Shown here: positions 1 to 12,400 of the stretch, one piece after another
Numbering within the stretch: the stretch's first letter is position 1
Layout: every line of letters starts with the position of its first letter
DNA from: Adineta vaga
Lineage: Eukaryota; Rotifera
Assembly (NCBI GenBank): GCA_021613535.1
Contig: CP075495.1
Span: 4,216,001 to 4,280,000 of the forward strand
Direction of reading: 5' to 3'
DNA: 64,000 nucleotides
Position numbers and translations under genes: made by a program
Notes under the pieces: generated by a model
Database searches by the model: none
The model's input: only the letters and a program-made list of their open reading frames with translations
What the model was told of the DNA's origin: nothing

Positions 1-452
1 CGAAATTATCATCAACGGATCGACTTCAATTAGAGAAACGTGAATGTCAAGAAAGAGAACAAGAATTAAAGTAAATAATCTTTCTTAAAAGATTATAATT
101 CTAAATATGACTTCTATTTTAGAAAACAACGTCATTCATTAAATGGTGCAACATCATCTGTAAATGGTGATTCAGGCAATGCATCACAAGAAGAACATGA
201 AGATGAACAAGAACGTTATTTTGATAAAATTGAACGATTGAAACGAAAAGAAAATGAGGTAAAATCTGTCTTTTTTATTCTAATCATCGAATCCGTTTTT
301 TCTTCTTCTTGCATTTATAATAGAAAGCTCAAGCACCACTAGTTCGCCCAACAAAAAAATTGGATATGTCACAAAGATGGGAACAAATGTTAACGAATAA
401 AACTACTCAAAGTACAACTGGTGATGATCATAATGATGACGATGATGATTAA
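1..452 (+). CDS. C-terminal fragment of a charged coiled-coil protein (5' end outside window)
   Basis: Three exon pieces read through in one frame: 1-70 (frame starting at base 3), 124-258 region after an acceptor at 121-122, and 324-452. The donors are gtaaat at 71 and gtaaaa at 259, and the introns are 52 and 65 bp. The protein is rich in Glu, Lys and Gln with a heptad-like character, followed by a short segment reading LDMSQRWEQML and an acidic tail that ends in a run of Asp before the TAA at 450. I do not recognise the family. The acidic C-terminus and helix-forming upstream part only suggest a cytoskeletal or scaffold protein. The start and most of the gene lie to the left of the window. 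Confidence 0.6.
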
Positions 453-1558
453 GCTAAATTATAACTTGGTTTTTTTCTCTTCATTTTTCTTTCTCTTCGA
501 TACATTTAAACATACGGGTGCTCTTGTTGAAGACAAACGCTCTTATAGTCATTCCATTGATTGCTTTGTTTGTTTGTTTGTTTTTTCTCTTCTTCTCTTA
601 GTTTGCAAGTTTGAAATCAGTTTTCTTTTGTTCTTCTTTTACTGTATATTTCTATTCGCTATTAAACTTGTAATCAACATCATAACATGCATATATATAT
701 ATATATATATTTACAGCAGAAAAAAAAATATTATTATGTTCGGAATTATGTGTTGTTCTTGTTGTATGGTATCGAATGTTTTTCTTTAGTACTCGATAAT
801 ATATTTTTTCGCTTTCATATGGCTTTGTTTTGCGAAATATTTTGTAGAAATTTAAAACATCAGACATATATATATAATGCCTACTTGTCAAATGAAGAGT
901 GAATAAATACATTATAATTAAACAGAGTTGAATGATTAGGGCTTCGTATACGACAATATTTATTTTTTTTGATCTTGTATCCTACGAATTTCCATCAAAA
1001 TGCCTTTTTTTAATATAAGTTGGTGCTAATTTTCAATCGAGTAACTACGACTATAATAATTTCTCTATTGAATATGATAATGCAGAAAAACTAATGGATA
1101 TATAAATATAACTCACATGAGAATCGTTGCTAGCCAAGTCTTGATTAAATACGTCAGATCATGATATTCATTTTTGAAGAAAAAACATTTCCTTTATACT
1201 ATTACTCAAGAAACTAAGGGCAAAGAACGAAGACAAACGATTTAAATCAATGTAGACTTACATAATTATTTCATCGTGATATTTCATGACTTTGAATGAA
1301 GTTCTTATGCTTAAAAAATAGACCGTTTTTTCATTATCTCGAATAGAACAATTAATAATCAAACGTAAGTTGAACAGCAGAGCAACATCTAACTATGACA
1401 TCATTCGCAGTGTTTGTCGAATATCTACAAATGTTATTTGTTCATGTCTCCGATAACAAATTGAACATCATCTTTGTTGTCTCTATTGTTCTACTTATAA
1501 TCAAACACATAAAAAACATCGCTGATACTCATTTCATTCATACTTCAATTCATATAAG
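453..1558. other. 3' UTR and intergenic stretch
   Basis: AT-rich with long T runs and an (AT)10 microsatellite at 691-710. A few short open frames exist but lack codon bias and plausible splice signals. No gene seen. Confidence 0.6.
691..710. repeat. (AT)n microsatellite
   Basis: Ten uninterrupted AT dinucleotides in the 3' flank of the first gene. Confidence 0.9.
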
Positions 1559-2368
1559 ATGATGTTCATTGTAACTAATCTTCTAATATTATTTCTTGCC
1601 TTTCAAATCATCACTACTGATCGAGCTATTCGTCGTTTAACTTATAAACTCGATAGTGATATAACTGGATTTGTAGGTGATAATATAATTAATTATGATT
1701 TAACACGAATTGATTCCAGTAGTCCAATGTCAATACTTGAAATTGAAACTGAACAATGGGTACATGATTGCTGTTTTATGATTACTTCTCAACCTGTTCT
1801 TCGTATTCGTTTAAAACAAGATAATAATTATCCAAAAATTACTGCTTATTTACGTCTTCGTACACCACTTTCATCAATCATAATGACAGGTACAGGAACT
1901 ATTTCTACTACGAATGCCATACAATCGGATTCATTAATGATCGAAATATCAGGTACTTGTAAAGCACAATTGCAAGTAGAAATCACTTCGAAACTTGATG
2001 TTATTATTTCTGGTACGGGTCAAATAACTATGACTGGTAATGTCAAAGGTAATGGATACATTCGTTTGACTGGTATTGGTGAATTTGATGGTCGTGCATG
2101 TCCTATGGATACGGCCATTTTAGATGTTACTAGTGTTGGTACAGCATATATTGTTGGTAATCAAGCTGTTGATGTTGCTGTTGGAGGAGTAGGTCTTGTA
2201 TATTATCATGGACCATTAAGAAATCAACGTGTGAGTGGTCATGGATCAATTAATACATTGACGAATATTGATGGCAAATTATTACGATCATCAACTATAA
2301 CGATTAAAAAGTCGATGAGCTATTCTCTAATGATTTTTTTCTTGTATTTAGTGAATTTTCTATTGTAA
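1559..2368 (+). CDS. Secreted DUF2807-type (head GIN domain, auto-transporter-adhesin-like) protein
   Basis: Intronless 269-residue frame. Residues 1-20 form a hydrophobic signal peptide. The C-terminal 20 residues are again hydrophobic after a small Ser/Lys spacer, which suits a GPI-anchor signal or a single membrane anchor. The middle is a chain of short beta-strand repeats rich in Gly, Ser and Thr, with motifs such as IIMTGTGTIST, VIISGTGQITM and VAVGGVGLVYYHG. The spaced SGTG/GxGxxxYxG pattern is that of the DUF2807 family, a right-handed beta-solenoid common in Bacteroidetes and other bacteria. I infer an extracellular, surface-attached protein of unknown ligand. Lack of introns next to heavily spliced neighbours fits a bacterial origin. 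The first of two consecutive ATGs was taken as start. Confidence 0.7.
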   Translation: MMFIVTNLLILFLAFQIITTDRAIRRLTYKLDSDITGFVGDNIINYDLTRIDSSSPMSILEIETEQWVHDCCFMITSQPVLRIRLKQDNNYPKITAYLRLRTPLSSIIMTGTGTISTTNAIQSDSLMIEISGTCKAQLQVEITSKLDVIISGTGQITMTGNVKGNGYIRLTGIGEFDGRACPMDTAILDVTSVGTAYIVGNQAVDVAVGGVGLVYYHGPLRNQRVSGHGSINTLTNIDGKLLRSSTITIKKSMSYSLMIFFLYLVNFLL

Positions 2369-2856
2369 ATAATTCTAATAAAACTATGTAGATATTATGA
2401 TACATCTCTTAAATCTCTTTGTTTGTTCTCGCTTTTCTCTATTAGGTTGTGTATTTCATTTGAAAAATACGATCTTGCAACAAATGATAATCCATTTGTT
2501 CTATAATTATATTTCTTTCACGCACAACACACAAAACTCGAATATGTTTTAATCGACAAATTATTTATGAAACAAAACGTTTTTCAAGATTTTCTCCATC
2601 GACGAGTACGAGTTTTCGATCGATTGTTATCATAATTCTCATTTTTGGTATCAATAATCGATGATGAAAGATTTTCTAATCGACAAAAACCTAAATTATA
2701 CGATCGAAAAACGAATGTGAAGAATCTGATTAAAACATACGTGTAGAAAAACGTGTACTGTAATGCTTGGATTCATCAACGGTAGGAGACGGTGTTTGTT
2801 CTCGAATTGATATTTCATTTTCTAAATAGATCAAATGATTTCATTCTACTCATTAT
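2369..2856. other. Convergent 3' ends, no gene
   Basis: AT-rich space between the plus-strand DUF2807-like gene and the minus-strand gene that follows. An aataaa-like signal occurs just after the stop (around 2378). Nothing else seen. Confidence 0.6.
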
Positions 2857-4175
2857 TTAAACAAAAAACTTGAATTTACTTTTTATTCTCTTATTTCTTT
2901 GTTTTTTGTTATTAGTTTCAATGATGTAGACGGATTTTCGTTTACGTAAATTGATCATTGCTGGTTTTATTTGACTATTCGTTGATGTGGATCGATTTCG
3001 TTTTCGACCTTTCGTTCGATTAATTGACTGAGATTCATTTGTCATGGCAGAACGTGTTCGTGGTCGACATATCGATTCCGAAGTAACGAATGGCTTTCTA
3101 TAGATAAAGCAGAAAAAAAAATAAGCAATCTAATTTTCAAAGAAGAATACAAAATAAAATTCCTACTGTGAATAATTCTTTGACTGAATATCAAAATGTT
3201 CAATATCATCTTCATTGAGATATTGAAGAAGAAATGTATGACTAATTCGTTGAAGTGTTATCATTGGTTCGATCGATTCTAATGTTTCGTCCAGTTGATC
3301 GAATGGTGAAGAATTTTTTCTAATTGATTGAGATTGTTCATCTTGAAGAATTGTTGGAGAAAAATTAAGTTGTGCTGGAAATTTTGGTTGAGAATATATC
3401 GGTGATACTGCTCGTTCATTCGAAGATAATTCTAAAGTCGATAGATCAATTGATTCTTCTGCTTTGATTTCATAAGTATCAAGAGAAGGAATTGTATGAT
3501 CAGATTTTTCTGGAGAGCAATGAATTTGTGGCCATTCTTGTTTTACTGATGGAAATAGATCATCATTCTAAAATAATAACAATGTCATTTTTAAAATCCA
3601 TAGAAAAAATATGACTTACAGATAATTCTAAATGATTCTCATCTCGATAAAAGTCTGGAAAATCATTAGAAGTGATTACAGAATAGATACCTTCCCAGTA
3701 TTCATTTTCTTCGTACAACACTTTTTCAATGATACTACATTGCTCTTTGATAACAGTACGTATTTTTTCCATACGCTAAAAATAAATTTCATTATTTTTT
3801 TCAAAAAATTATAAAAATAAAAAGGCATTTTTTACTTTATTGAAATGATTTGATAATGATTCTGAACCGATCTCAATAAAATGATCCAAACTTCGAAATT
3901 TTCTCTCACGTTTTGTTATATTCGCATGTATTTCAGCTATTGCTTTTTCTATATGTATATTCCGAAGAGAAATAGCTTTTAATTGTTTATTCAATTGTAC
4001 TAAATATGAAATATTTAGAAAAAAAACTGGTATATAATTTGTTTAATACAGTACCATTGATGCTAATATCAATCAGTCTTCGAGCTTGACGATATTTAAT
4101 ACGGTTAATATTGAAGCGAGTTTGATTCCATGTTATTGGTATATGAAATACTTTTTGACTAGTACGAGGAAACAT
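2857..4175 (-). CDS. Basic coiled-coil protein, possibly shugoshin-like
   Basis: Five exons in coding order: 4175-4055, 3999-3836, 3775-3620, 3567-3167 and 3097-2857. Introns are 44-69 bp and phases agree throughout, giving 360 residues. The N-terminal 120 residues are helical and probably coiled-coil. The middle is Ser/Glu-rich and disordered. The C-terminal 80 residues are very basic, with a CRPRTRS motif and, about 30 residues on, KPAMINLRKRK. A short N-terminal coil, a long disordered middle and a basic C-terminal box ending in Arg/Lys after a Pro is the plan of shugoshins, which protect centromeric cohesin. The box match is weak, so this remains a hypothesis. The gene model itself is well supported. 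Confidence 0.6.
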
Positions 4176-4668
4176 TTAAAAACAAAAGAAAATTTCTTCT
4201 TTTGTAGTGACAAAAACGCTTTCAATGGAACAAAGACTTCACTTTCTTCTCTAGATAAATTCCCATTCCATTTCACTCCCGTCAATCATTAGTTCGATAA
4301 CCAATAATTCGTTTTTGATAGATAGATGTCAGGCATTGTTTTCGATTTCGAGATACAGTACAATAGAGCAAGTCTATTTGATCGATTTATGATTGTCTTA
4401 GTCGTTGTTGTATTTTTAATCAGATTTCTTATGAAAAAAAGGCATTGAGTACAAAATCAATAAGAGTTCATGTTTATTATTTTTAAATATATGTCTATTG
4501 ATGACATAGTAGAAAGCGATAAAACGAATATTTTCGATGTTAGTTCTTTTCAAATAAGAGTATGAGGCACAGCTTGTACGGTGATAATGACATTAATTAT
4601 TTTGCATGAATATAATATCTGCGTCGCTTGGTAGAGATAACAAAGAATACACACAATAAATTTTATCA
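4176..4668. other. Divergent promoter region
   Basis: Lies between the minus-strand coiled-coil gene and the plus-strand transporter, so it should hold both promoters. AT-rich; no clear element recognised. Confidence 0.4.
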
Positions 4669-6453
4669 ATGACTGATATTAGTAAAAACGATGATCTTGA
4701 ACTTGAAGAACGAGTACTGATCCGTAAACTAGACTGGCATTTGCTTCCTATTTTTTCGTACGTGTTCTTTCGAGTTGTGAAAAAATTAACAGCAATTTAT
4801 GGTTTTTTTATGTAGTATTCTTTATTTACTGTCATATTTGAATGGAACAAATATTGGGAATGCAAAGTTAACTGGTCTTGAACAAGATGTTCATCTTACT
4901 TCGGAACAATACCAATGGTAAAACGATTATCTTACTTTTCTCGAATTCTTTCATGTTTCTAAATCATCTTTACTAGGTGTTTATCAATCTTTTTCCTTGG
5001 TTATTTCTTTTTTCAAATACCATCTAATATCATTCTTCGACGATGGCGACCATCGAATTGGATTTCTCTAATTGTGCTACTCTGGGGTAAATGAATATAA
5101 TTCAGTTCAAGTTTTTTTTTTGCAACATACAATCATCATTGTTGAACATAGTAACGAACTTGTCTTTTAATAGGAACAACTGCGGTGTGTATGGCAGCAG
5201 TATATAGTTTTGCTACTCTTTTACTGGCACGATTCTTACTTGGAACATTTCAATGTGGGTATTTTCCTGGTTTTATATATTATATATCATTATGGTATCG
5301 ACGAAAAGAACAAGCTATTCGACTCGGTTGTTTTTGGTCGTGTTCAGCACTTGCAGGAGCATTCAGTGGTCTGCTTGCTTATGCTATTACTCTAATAAAA
5401 TCATCTAACTTGTCACAATGGCAACTCATTTTCATCGTAATTTGTTTTCTTCAATCATCTTTCATTTGATTTCTGCTTATTTGTTCTAGATCGAAGGTAT
5501 TCCAACAGTGATTTTTGCATTTATTTGTTGGTTTTATCTACCTGATTCACCAGAACAAGCACGATTCTTAACGAATAAACAACGACAACTTCAACTTGAT
5601 CGTCTTATTCAAGATACGGGCATATCACAAGATCATTCATTTTCATGGTCACAAGTATTATCTGTCTTCACTGATTGGAAAACATATGCATACGCAACAA
5701 TCTATATCTGTGGTACAATTGTTTTGCAAGGTATCACATTATTATTACCTACATTAATACATGATATGGGTGAATGGGCACATATGGAAACACAATTGAT
5801 GACGATTCCACCGTATATGACTGCATTTATAACAATTCTTGTTGTATCACGTAGTTCTGATTAGTGAGTAATAATGAATTGTTTGATAAAATAGAGTTTT
5901 TCATAGAGAATCATGTTTAGTTTTGTGGAACGATCATTCCATCTAGTTTTTACCAATCTATTAGCAATAATCGGATTAACAATACTAATCTTTGTTGATC
6001 GTCAACATGCGTATTTACATTATATTGGCGTCATATTAGTTACATCTGGTGTTTACTCGCATGTTAGTGTAAAAGTAGCTTGGATTAATAACAATTTGTA
6101 AGTAGCATTGTGCATTTTATAGTGTTCCTTTTAAAATATGTCTTTTTAGTTCTTCGCTAACTCGACGTGCTGTTGCATTAGCATTCATCGTTTCAGTGGG
6201 TTCTATTGGTGGATTAATATCAGGACAAATTTATGATGAAAAACAAAAACCTCAATATTTAACTGGTCATACAATTGCACTAGCGTGTACTATTATTCAA
6301 GCCATATTAACAATTAGTCTTCGTATTATATTTATGTTTATTAATTATCGACGAGCAAGATTAAATGATGCGGAAATTGAAGACCAAATAGAATATTATG
6401 GTGGCAATGAATTAGTTGGTGATCATCACCCAGAATTCCGTTATACTTTATAA
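4669..6453 (+). CDS. MFS anion:cation symporter (ACS family, fungal Dal5/Tna1 type)
   Basis: Seven exons: 4669-4757, 4816-4917, 4977-5086, 5174-5436, 5490-5863, 5921-6097 and 6150-6453, with all phases consistent, giving 472 residues as usual for the major facilitator superfamily. The N-terminal LDWHLLPIFSILYLLSYLN, the TM4-5 LLARFLLGTFQCGYFPGFIY, a long central loop starting LPDSPEQARF and about 12 hydrophobic segments are typical of ACS carriers of organic anions such as nicotinate, allantoate or pantothenate. The C-terminus HPEFRYTL matches the NPxFRYxL ending of fungal ACS proteins, so I infer fungal ancestry. The true substrate cannot be told from sequence. A decayed relative of its last exons lies about 2 kb downstream. 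Confidence 0.85.
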
Positions 6454-6475
6454 AATATATATATATATATATATT
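6454..6475. repeat. (AT)n microsatellite
   Basis: AT dinucleotide run starting immediately after the transporter stop codon. Confidence 0.85.
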
Positions 6476-6927
6476 CGAATGATTTATACTTCTATAGTAT
6501 ACTTATCGCTATAGAATACGAAATAATCGAGTGACAACTCAAATTATAATTAGTTTCGGATAAATCTTCAAGAAATGATAACAGACTTTTGACAATCAAG
6601 TTGTAATATTTACTCTTTCAAAGATATCGTATTTGATAACAGGGTGTTCGTCTGAACTAATTTTATTCTTTTTCTTTCTATTACAATCATACATGGTCCA
6701 GATAAATTTTCTATAACACGATGGATTCTGAAAACTTAAGCATAACACATTTCAAAACATAAGTAACTAACAAGGTGTTTTGAGAGCATGAAGAAGCAAA
6801 TAATACAAAAAACAAATAAGAAATTATTTTTATTATGATGTACAACAACAAAGAAATATGTGTGAAAATGGCATCAAACATACTTCTCAATTATCTTGAA
6901 TAAATCAGATTATCGAATCATTTAACT
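6454..6927. other. Convergent 3' UTR space
   Basis: After the AT run the sequence is AT-rich and non-coding. It separates the transporter from a convergent minus-strand gene. No further feature seen. Confidence 0.5.
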
Positions 6928-7380
6928 TTATATTCTTCGTTCGGCATTCCTCTTCCTAAAAAGCAATGTAAAAAGACATTAGAAATTATGTTTAATATAT
7001 GAATACTTCGAAAACATTTTTCTTGCCGTATGATTGGTAGAAATATTATTTTTTGTATATACAATATCAGCATCTATAGCATCTGATTCCGACCAAAAAG
7101 GATGGTGCCTTTCGTGAATAATAGTGTCATCATACTCAGTCACTTCAGTAGTGAAACAGAGATGAAAGAGTGATTAGTTTACGTAAGCTTGTCAGAAAAA
7201 ATAAGTATCTTGATTTTCGAACAACATAATACCAATCAAGAAGCGATATCATTTCAAAGAGAAAAACTATTAAACCTACTGTTAGGCTATAATAGAATAA
7301 AGAACTTAGCTGAAGAAAACTTTTCATGAATAGATAAGTATGTCGCCAGAAGATTAAAATCAACAGTTTCATATGCTATA
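6928..7380 (-). CDS. Small multi-exon membrane protein, 3' part (unrecognised)
   Basis: Reading the minus strand, a frame from about 7372 encodes two hydrophobic helices (around SLFYYSLTVGLIVFLFEMI, then WYYVVRKSRYLFF). A 45-bp GTAAAC...TGAAG intron restores the frame into an acidic/His-rich tail (TEYDDTIIHERHHPFW). A second short intron leads to a basic C-terminus ending at the TAA at 6928. Phases match at both introns, which argues for a real gene rather than chance frames. I could not find a convincing 5' end. The frame at 7376-7582 may or may not be an upstream exon. No family recognised. Confidence 0.4.
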
Positions 7381-8224
7381 GACTGTAACGCAAATTTATC
7401 GGACATCGATTTTGATGAATTACAATTACAAGAAATAAAACACATGATTGGTTCAAATTAAGTACACGTTTACAGATACACTTGTAGTTTAACTGAAATA
7501 AAGAATAATCATTTGTCATCGAATTCAGATACATGTCCGTTTTTACGCGACTTGAAAAGAAATATATTGTAGATCCAATCAATGATAATATTTGTTTTTA
7601 TAAGATCGACATAGCATACTACATCTGAACTTTAAAAAAGCACACATCAGACGAACCATAAATTTGTCATACACCCTCACAGTCAGAAATTGACGCAAAA
7701 TGATTCCATTACGCTTGTAATCCTGCTATGCGATTGAATTCTGATTATTATTCAAGTTTCAACAATAACAGCGACAAAAAATCGTTGCTTTTGTCATCCA
7801 TTCGATCTTTTCTGTAGATTACGGCATTATTGATGACATTTGATTAGATAATCCTTACGAGTAGACGATAGGTAATGTCTGTAAAGAAATTTTTGATTTA
7901 TTGAACAGTTTGGAAGAAGTTTTGTATAATAGTCAAAAACCAACTAATCGTACAGTGAAAACAATAATAGATAAATCAGATAAAAACCGTTAGTATTTAT
8001 ATAAAATGACTCGTTGTATACCAGCATGTTCGATGACGATTTCATTGGAGAGAAATAGACTAAGCATTCATATGTATGTCTATATATAGATTATAAATAT
8101 AAAGATTAACCAAAATGACGTCAGGAAAGACTGACACAATCTAGTCGGTTAGAAAAATTACTGATCAAAGCATAGATAGCTAAAATATATATTAAACATA
8201 ATTTCAGTCAATAACAAAGTCGAA
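7381..8224. other. Unassigned stretch
   Basis: Contains short AT-rich frames only. The possible 5' exons of the minus-strand membrane protein would lie in the left part. No transporter similarity visible until about 8225. Confidence 0.4.
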
Positions 8225-8860
8225 TGATACGATCCGTATATGGCCATTTATTGCGACATCAAAACGGACTGTATTCCTATTTATAACTCTATAGATTGTA
8301 CAATCTTGATGGAGTCACGTAATGTAGATGTTCATATAAAACTTTTGTTTAGTTTTGTTGAACATTTATTTTATCTAATCTTTACAAATATGATAGTCAT
8401 ACGTCGCGTCTTTCTCATAATGATATTTACTAATCAGTAGCATGTCAGTATTCCATACATATGTGTTATACTTATTACCTATGCGGTACATATGCAAATG
8501 TTGGTATCAAAATTATTTAGTATAACAATAATTATAAAAAAAACACTTCTTATCTCTGATACATATTTATAATCTTTTTGTTCATAAGTACTTCACTTAC
8601 TCGCCATGCAGTTGCATCCGCAATGATTGTTTCTGATGGAGTACTTTTTTGGAGTGAGACCTATGGTGAGATCTATCCAAAAATCATAAACCACGATATT
8701 TTCTTGGTAATTTGAATTGCATTTGGTTTTACGACCTTACAAAAAATATTAATGACGTCTCTTATTCATCTGATTGTTGGAGCAATCAGCATATCCGCGA
8801 ATAACTAAAACAATATGATGGCAATGAATCCGTTTAGAATTACAAAAAGTGATCGACTTT
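8225..8860 (+). pseudogene. Decayed copy of the ACS transporter 3' half
   Basis: By eye this stretch aligns collinearly with the last exons of the intact transporter. The segment near 8228-8240 resembles its ccgtatatgactgcattta. The segment at 8305-8325 resembles the caattcttgttgtatcacgt part. 8345-8405 resembles tttagttttgtggaacgat and what follows. 8590-8690 resembles the exon starting cttcgctaactcgacgtgctg. 8812-8832 carries caatatgatggcaatgaatc, matching the codons for the C-terminal YYGGNE. Reading frames are broken by many stops and small indels. The 5' half is not recognisable. It is an old tandem duplicate that has lost function. Confidence 0.7.
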
Positions 8861-9482
8861 CGACAATTAAAATTTTTACTAGGGACATCTAGACGAACGA
8901 GTGTGAATTAGTCATTGACATTAACCAATTATTCGTGCGAATCATAAAAACTACCTATCGACAACGCCAACGCCAAGCAAAGCCAAAGATATTTCGACAG
9001 CTTCAGTTTTTATTTGGAATTTTCAAGTATCAGTTTCAATAATATGATTTTCTTTCAAAAGCTTTCTTTGTATGTGTATAAGATACGTTTGCTTTACACT
9101 TGTATAGGATTGCTACGAATATTTTATGCAAAATGCATAATATTATACAAAACTTCTGGTTCATATTTCGAAAGGAAGAATAGACATGTATTCTCCTAAT
9201 GAATAATTTGGATTGATTCTATATCTGATATTGATAGAAATCATATATTTTTTTCTTGTTTAAATTTGTTCTTTTTATATTTGAGTTGATACAGTTTTCC
9301 TTGACAAAGGTAATTATTCATGCATAACACTATTGAATTAGATGTAAAGCAATGTCAAATATCATCGATAAAGTATAAGATTTGATGCGTAGCATACGCA
9401 AATAACGCTCGGCTTTTGTTCAAACAGATTTCTTTTATATAAACTAAAATAATAATAAAATATATAGTTTGATCTTGTTTAG
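8861..9482. other. Intergenic, SMC6 upstream region
   Basis: AT-rich with no convincing gene. A tttag acceptor-like sequence ends exactly at the base before the SMC6 ATG (9481-9482), which could be a cis or spliced-leader acceptor. Confidence 0.5.
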
Positions 9483-12400
9483 ATGAAAAATAATATCGAA
9501 CGACAGATTGCATCGAATTCAGATATGAATAATAATAGATTGCCGAATTCTAAGAAAACGAAATTGATGAAGACAAAGGATACGGTTCAATCATATATTG
9601 CTGGTCAGATAAAAGAACTTCATTTGCTCAATTTTATGTGCCATAAAAACTTTTCTATTCAATTTTATCCTACACACATGCAACTCGTTACTGGTTCCAA
9701 TGGATCAGGTAAAAAATTGAACAATATCGAATGACAAACTCTTCTCTGTGATTGACTATAATTTGTATCAGGAAAATCGACCATAGCAAATGCAATTTGT
9801 CTGTGTTTGGGGGCACAAGCAAGAACTACTGGACGAACTTCAAATGTTCAATCATTTATTAGAAAAGGAGAAACGTAAATAGAATACTATTATTTTTCAA
9901 TGAGAAAGGAAAAAGTATTCAAGTAAAATAGAGCATTTTGTTCTATATTCTTCGACCAAATATATTCTGAAGGATTGATTTAAAACATGAAGTTTTCGAA
10001 GAAATGATTACTTCTGAAACGGCTGTATTTTTCTTTGTAATTTAGATTAGCTCAAATAATGATTACTTTAGCAAATGAAGGACCAGAGGCATACAAACCA
10101 GAACTATATGGTAAAGAGATTCAAATCATTCGAAAAATTAGTTTACAACAATCTGGCTACACAATTCTTGGTAATTTTATTTCTATACTTTTTTCCTCTT
10201 CAACATCCCAGAAAATATTTAGATGCTAATCGCAGAATTATAAGTAGACGTAAAGACACTATAGATCAAATTATGCAAGCTCTATCCATATCTCCAGAGA
10301 ATCCGTTATGTGTATTACATCAAGATATAGCGAAAATATTTCTTATACATACTGATTCAAAGAAAAAATATCAAGTAGAATTTATTTGTGTTTGTCTTTC
10401 GTTCTATATCATATTCTTTATAGTTCTATATGAAAGTATCACAATTGGATCAGATCAAACAAGCATACGAACAAAGTATTTGTACTGTTCAACTATTAAC
10501 TCAACGTGTCAATGTAATGAAACAGGTTACAATGAAATGAATTCTTTTTATTTTATTGAAACCATTTCTTCTATAATAGAAACATTTTAATATGTTAAGG
10601 GATCTAGAACCATTAGAACAAGAAGTTAAAAAAATCGAACTTAGACGTGAGTATGAAGAAAAACGTTATGCATTAACCAATGAACTGAAATCAGCGCATG
10701 TTGTTCGAATACGACAGGTTTGTATTAATTAACTTATATCAGGTAGTGCTCAATTTTGATTTTAGGAGATAATCGAAATACAATATGCGTTAGATGAAAT
10801 AGAAACCAGTAAGAATGAGATTGATATAGAAATTATTCAACAAAAAGTAAATGAAGAAATGTGTTTCTAAAATAGACTTGCTTTCTACTGTTATTTTAGA
10901 AAGCAATTGATGGAATTAATCAAGTTATAAATGGTTATTTAACAGAAAAAAATGACTTAGAACAAGATATCGACGGTTTACGAGAACTAATGGCACATTT
11001 TTCCAAACAAAAATATAATTTTCAATGTTTAATTTATTCATTTGCACAAGAATGTGAGAAATATCGAAGCATATTAACAGAAGTTGAACTGAAACAAATA
11101 TATTTACGAAAACAAATTGTAAGTTCCTTGAAATTTTCATATTCTCTTTTCAAAATTATATATCTAACTAATATTTGTGAGAATCATATCAATTGATAAT
11201 AAGGATAAAGAGTTCTAGTACTGAACAATTTTCTAAGAAGATTATTGACTGAGGCCCAACATTTGTAAATCATCATATGTCAATTAAATTTTTTTCCAGC
11301 ATACAAATGAAGATCTAAATCATCCATCAGATGATATTGATGAACAGCGTTCACGAGTCGATCAAGAGTGCACAGATCAACAAGAGAAACAGATCGATTA
11401 CGAACAAACAATTATAGCATTAATCAATGATATAGATCAATATGATGACAAGATTCACGATCAACAATTAATAATATACTTTCTAGAAAATGAATTGCGA
11501 GAAAAACAACAAGATTTAAACGAATTAATTAAAATAACTCAAGATAAAATGAGTGTCTATGGTTCATGGATGTCCGATTGTTTGAAGAATATCGAACATG
11601 ATCAACGATTTCAGAAAAAACCTATTGGACCCATCGGTAAAACTATAGTTTCATTTTTGATTCTACGCAATTTTTCTTTCTTTTTTGTTCTGTTAGGTTG
11701 CTATATTCAATGCATCGATCCACATTGGGCATATGCTGTAGAAAAACATTTAGCACCGATTATGTCAGCATTTATTTGTGCTAATAGTAATGATGAACAA
11801 ATCTTGCTCGAAATCTTATCTTCATATACATCTGATTATCGTTCACCAATATATGTTCGAACATATTCAAATGAACTTCCTGATATATCTGGCACATTGG
11901 AACGTATTAGAGAAGCAAATCTGTTACCTATGTGTGATGTTTTGAAGATCGATCATCCAATTGTTGAATCTGTAGTAATTGATTTGAAACAGATTGAAGC
12001 AACAATACTATTAGAGAATTTAGAAGAAGTTATACGAGTTAAAGAAAGTGAAATATTAAATTGGGAAATCATTGACCGAAAAGTAAAACACGTAGTAGAA
12101 GCTTGGACATATGACGGAGCGAATATAAAACTCAATACAACATTTAGAATTTATACGAATGAAAAACAAACAATAAAATATTTGTCGATAAATAGTAATC
12201 AATCATTGTCAATTGAAGAATTCCGAAATGATATTCGTCATTTCCATGAACAAATTGAACAAGTGAATGAATGTATAAGTCAAATAAATATAGTTCGACA
12301 AAAAACTGTAGATAAACTGAATGAAGCAATGGTAGTCAGTGCAGATAATAGAAGAAAAATTAGTGAATTAAGAAAGGTAACTTAAATATAGAATTAGTTT

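Noticed and set aside
421-789. 122-codon plus-strand open frame after the first gene
   Set aside because: It starts inside the Asp-rich end of the real gene in another frame and is made of T-rich 3' UTR sequence (Phe/Leu/Ile only).
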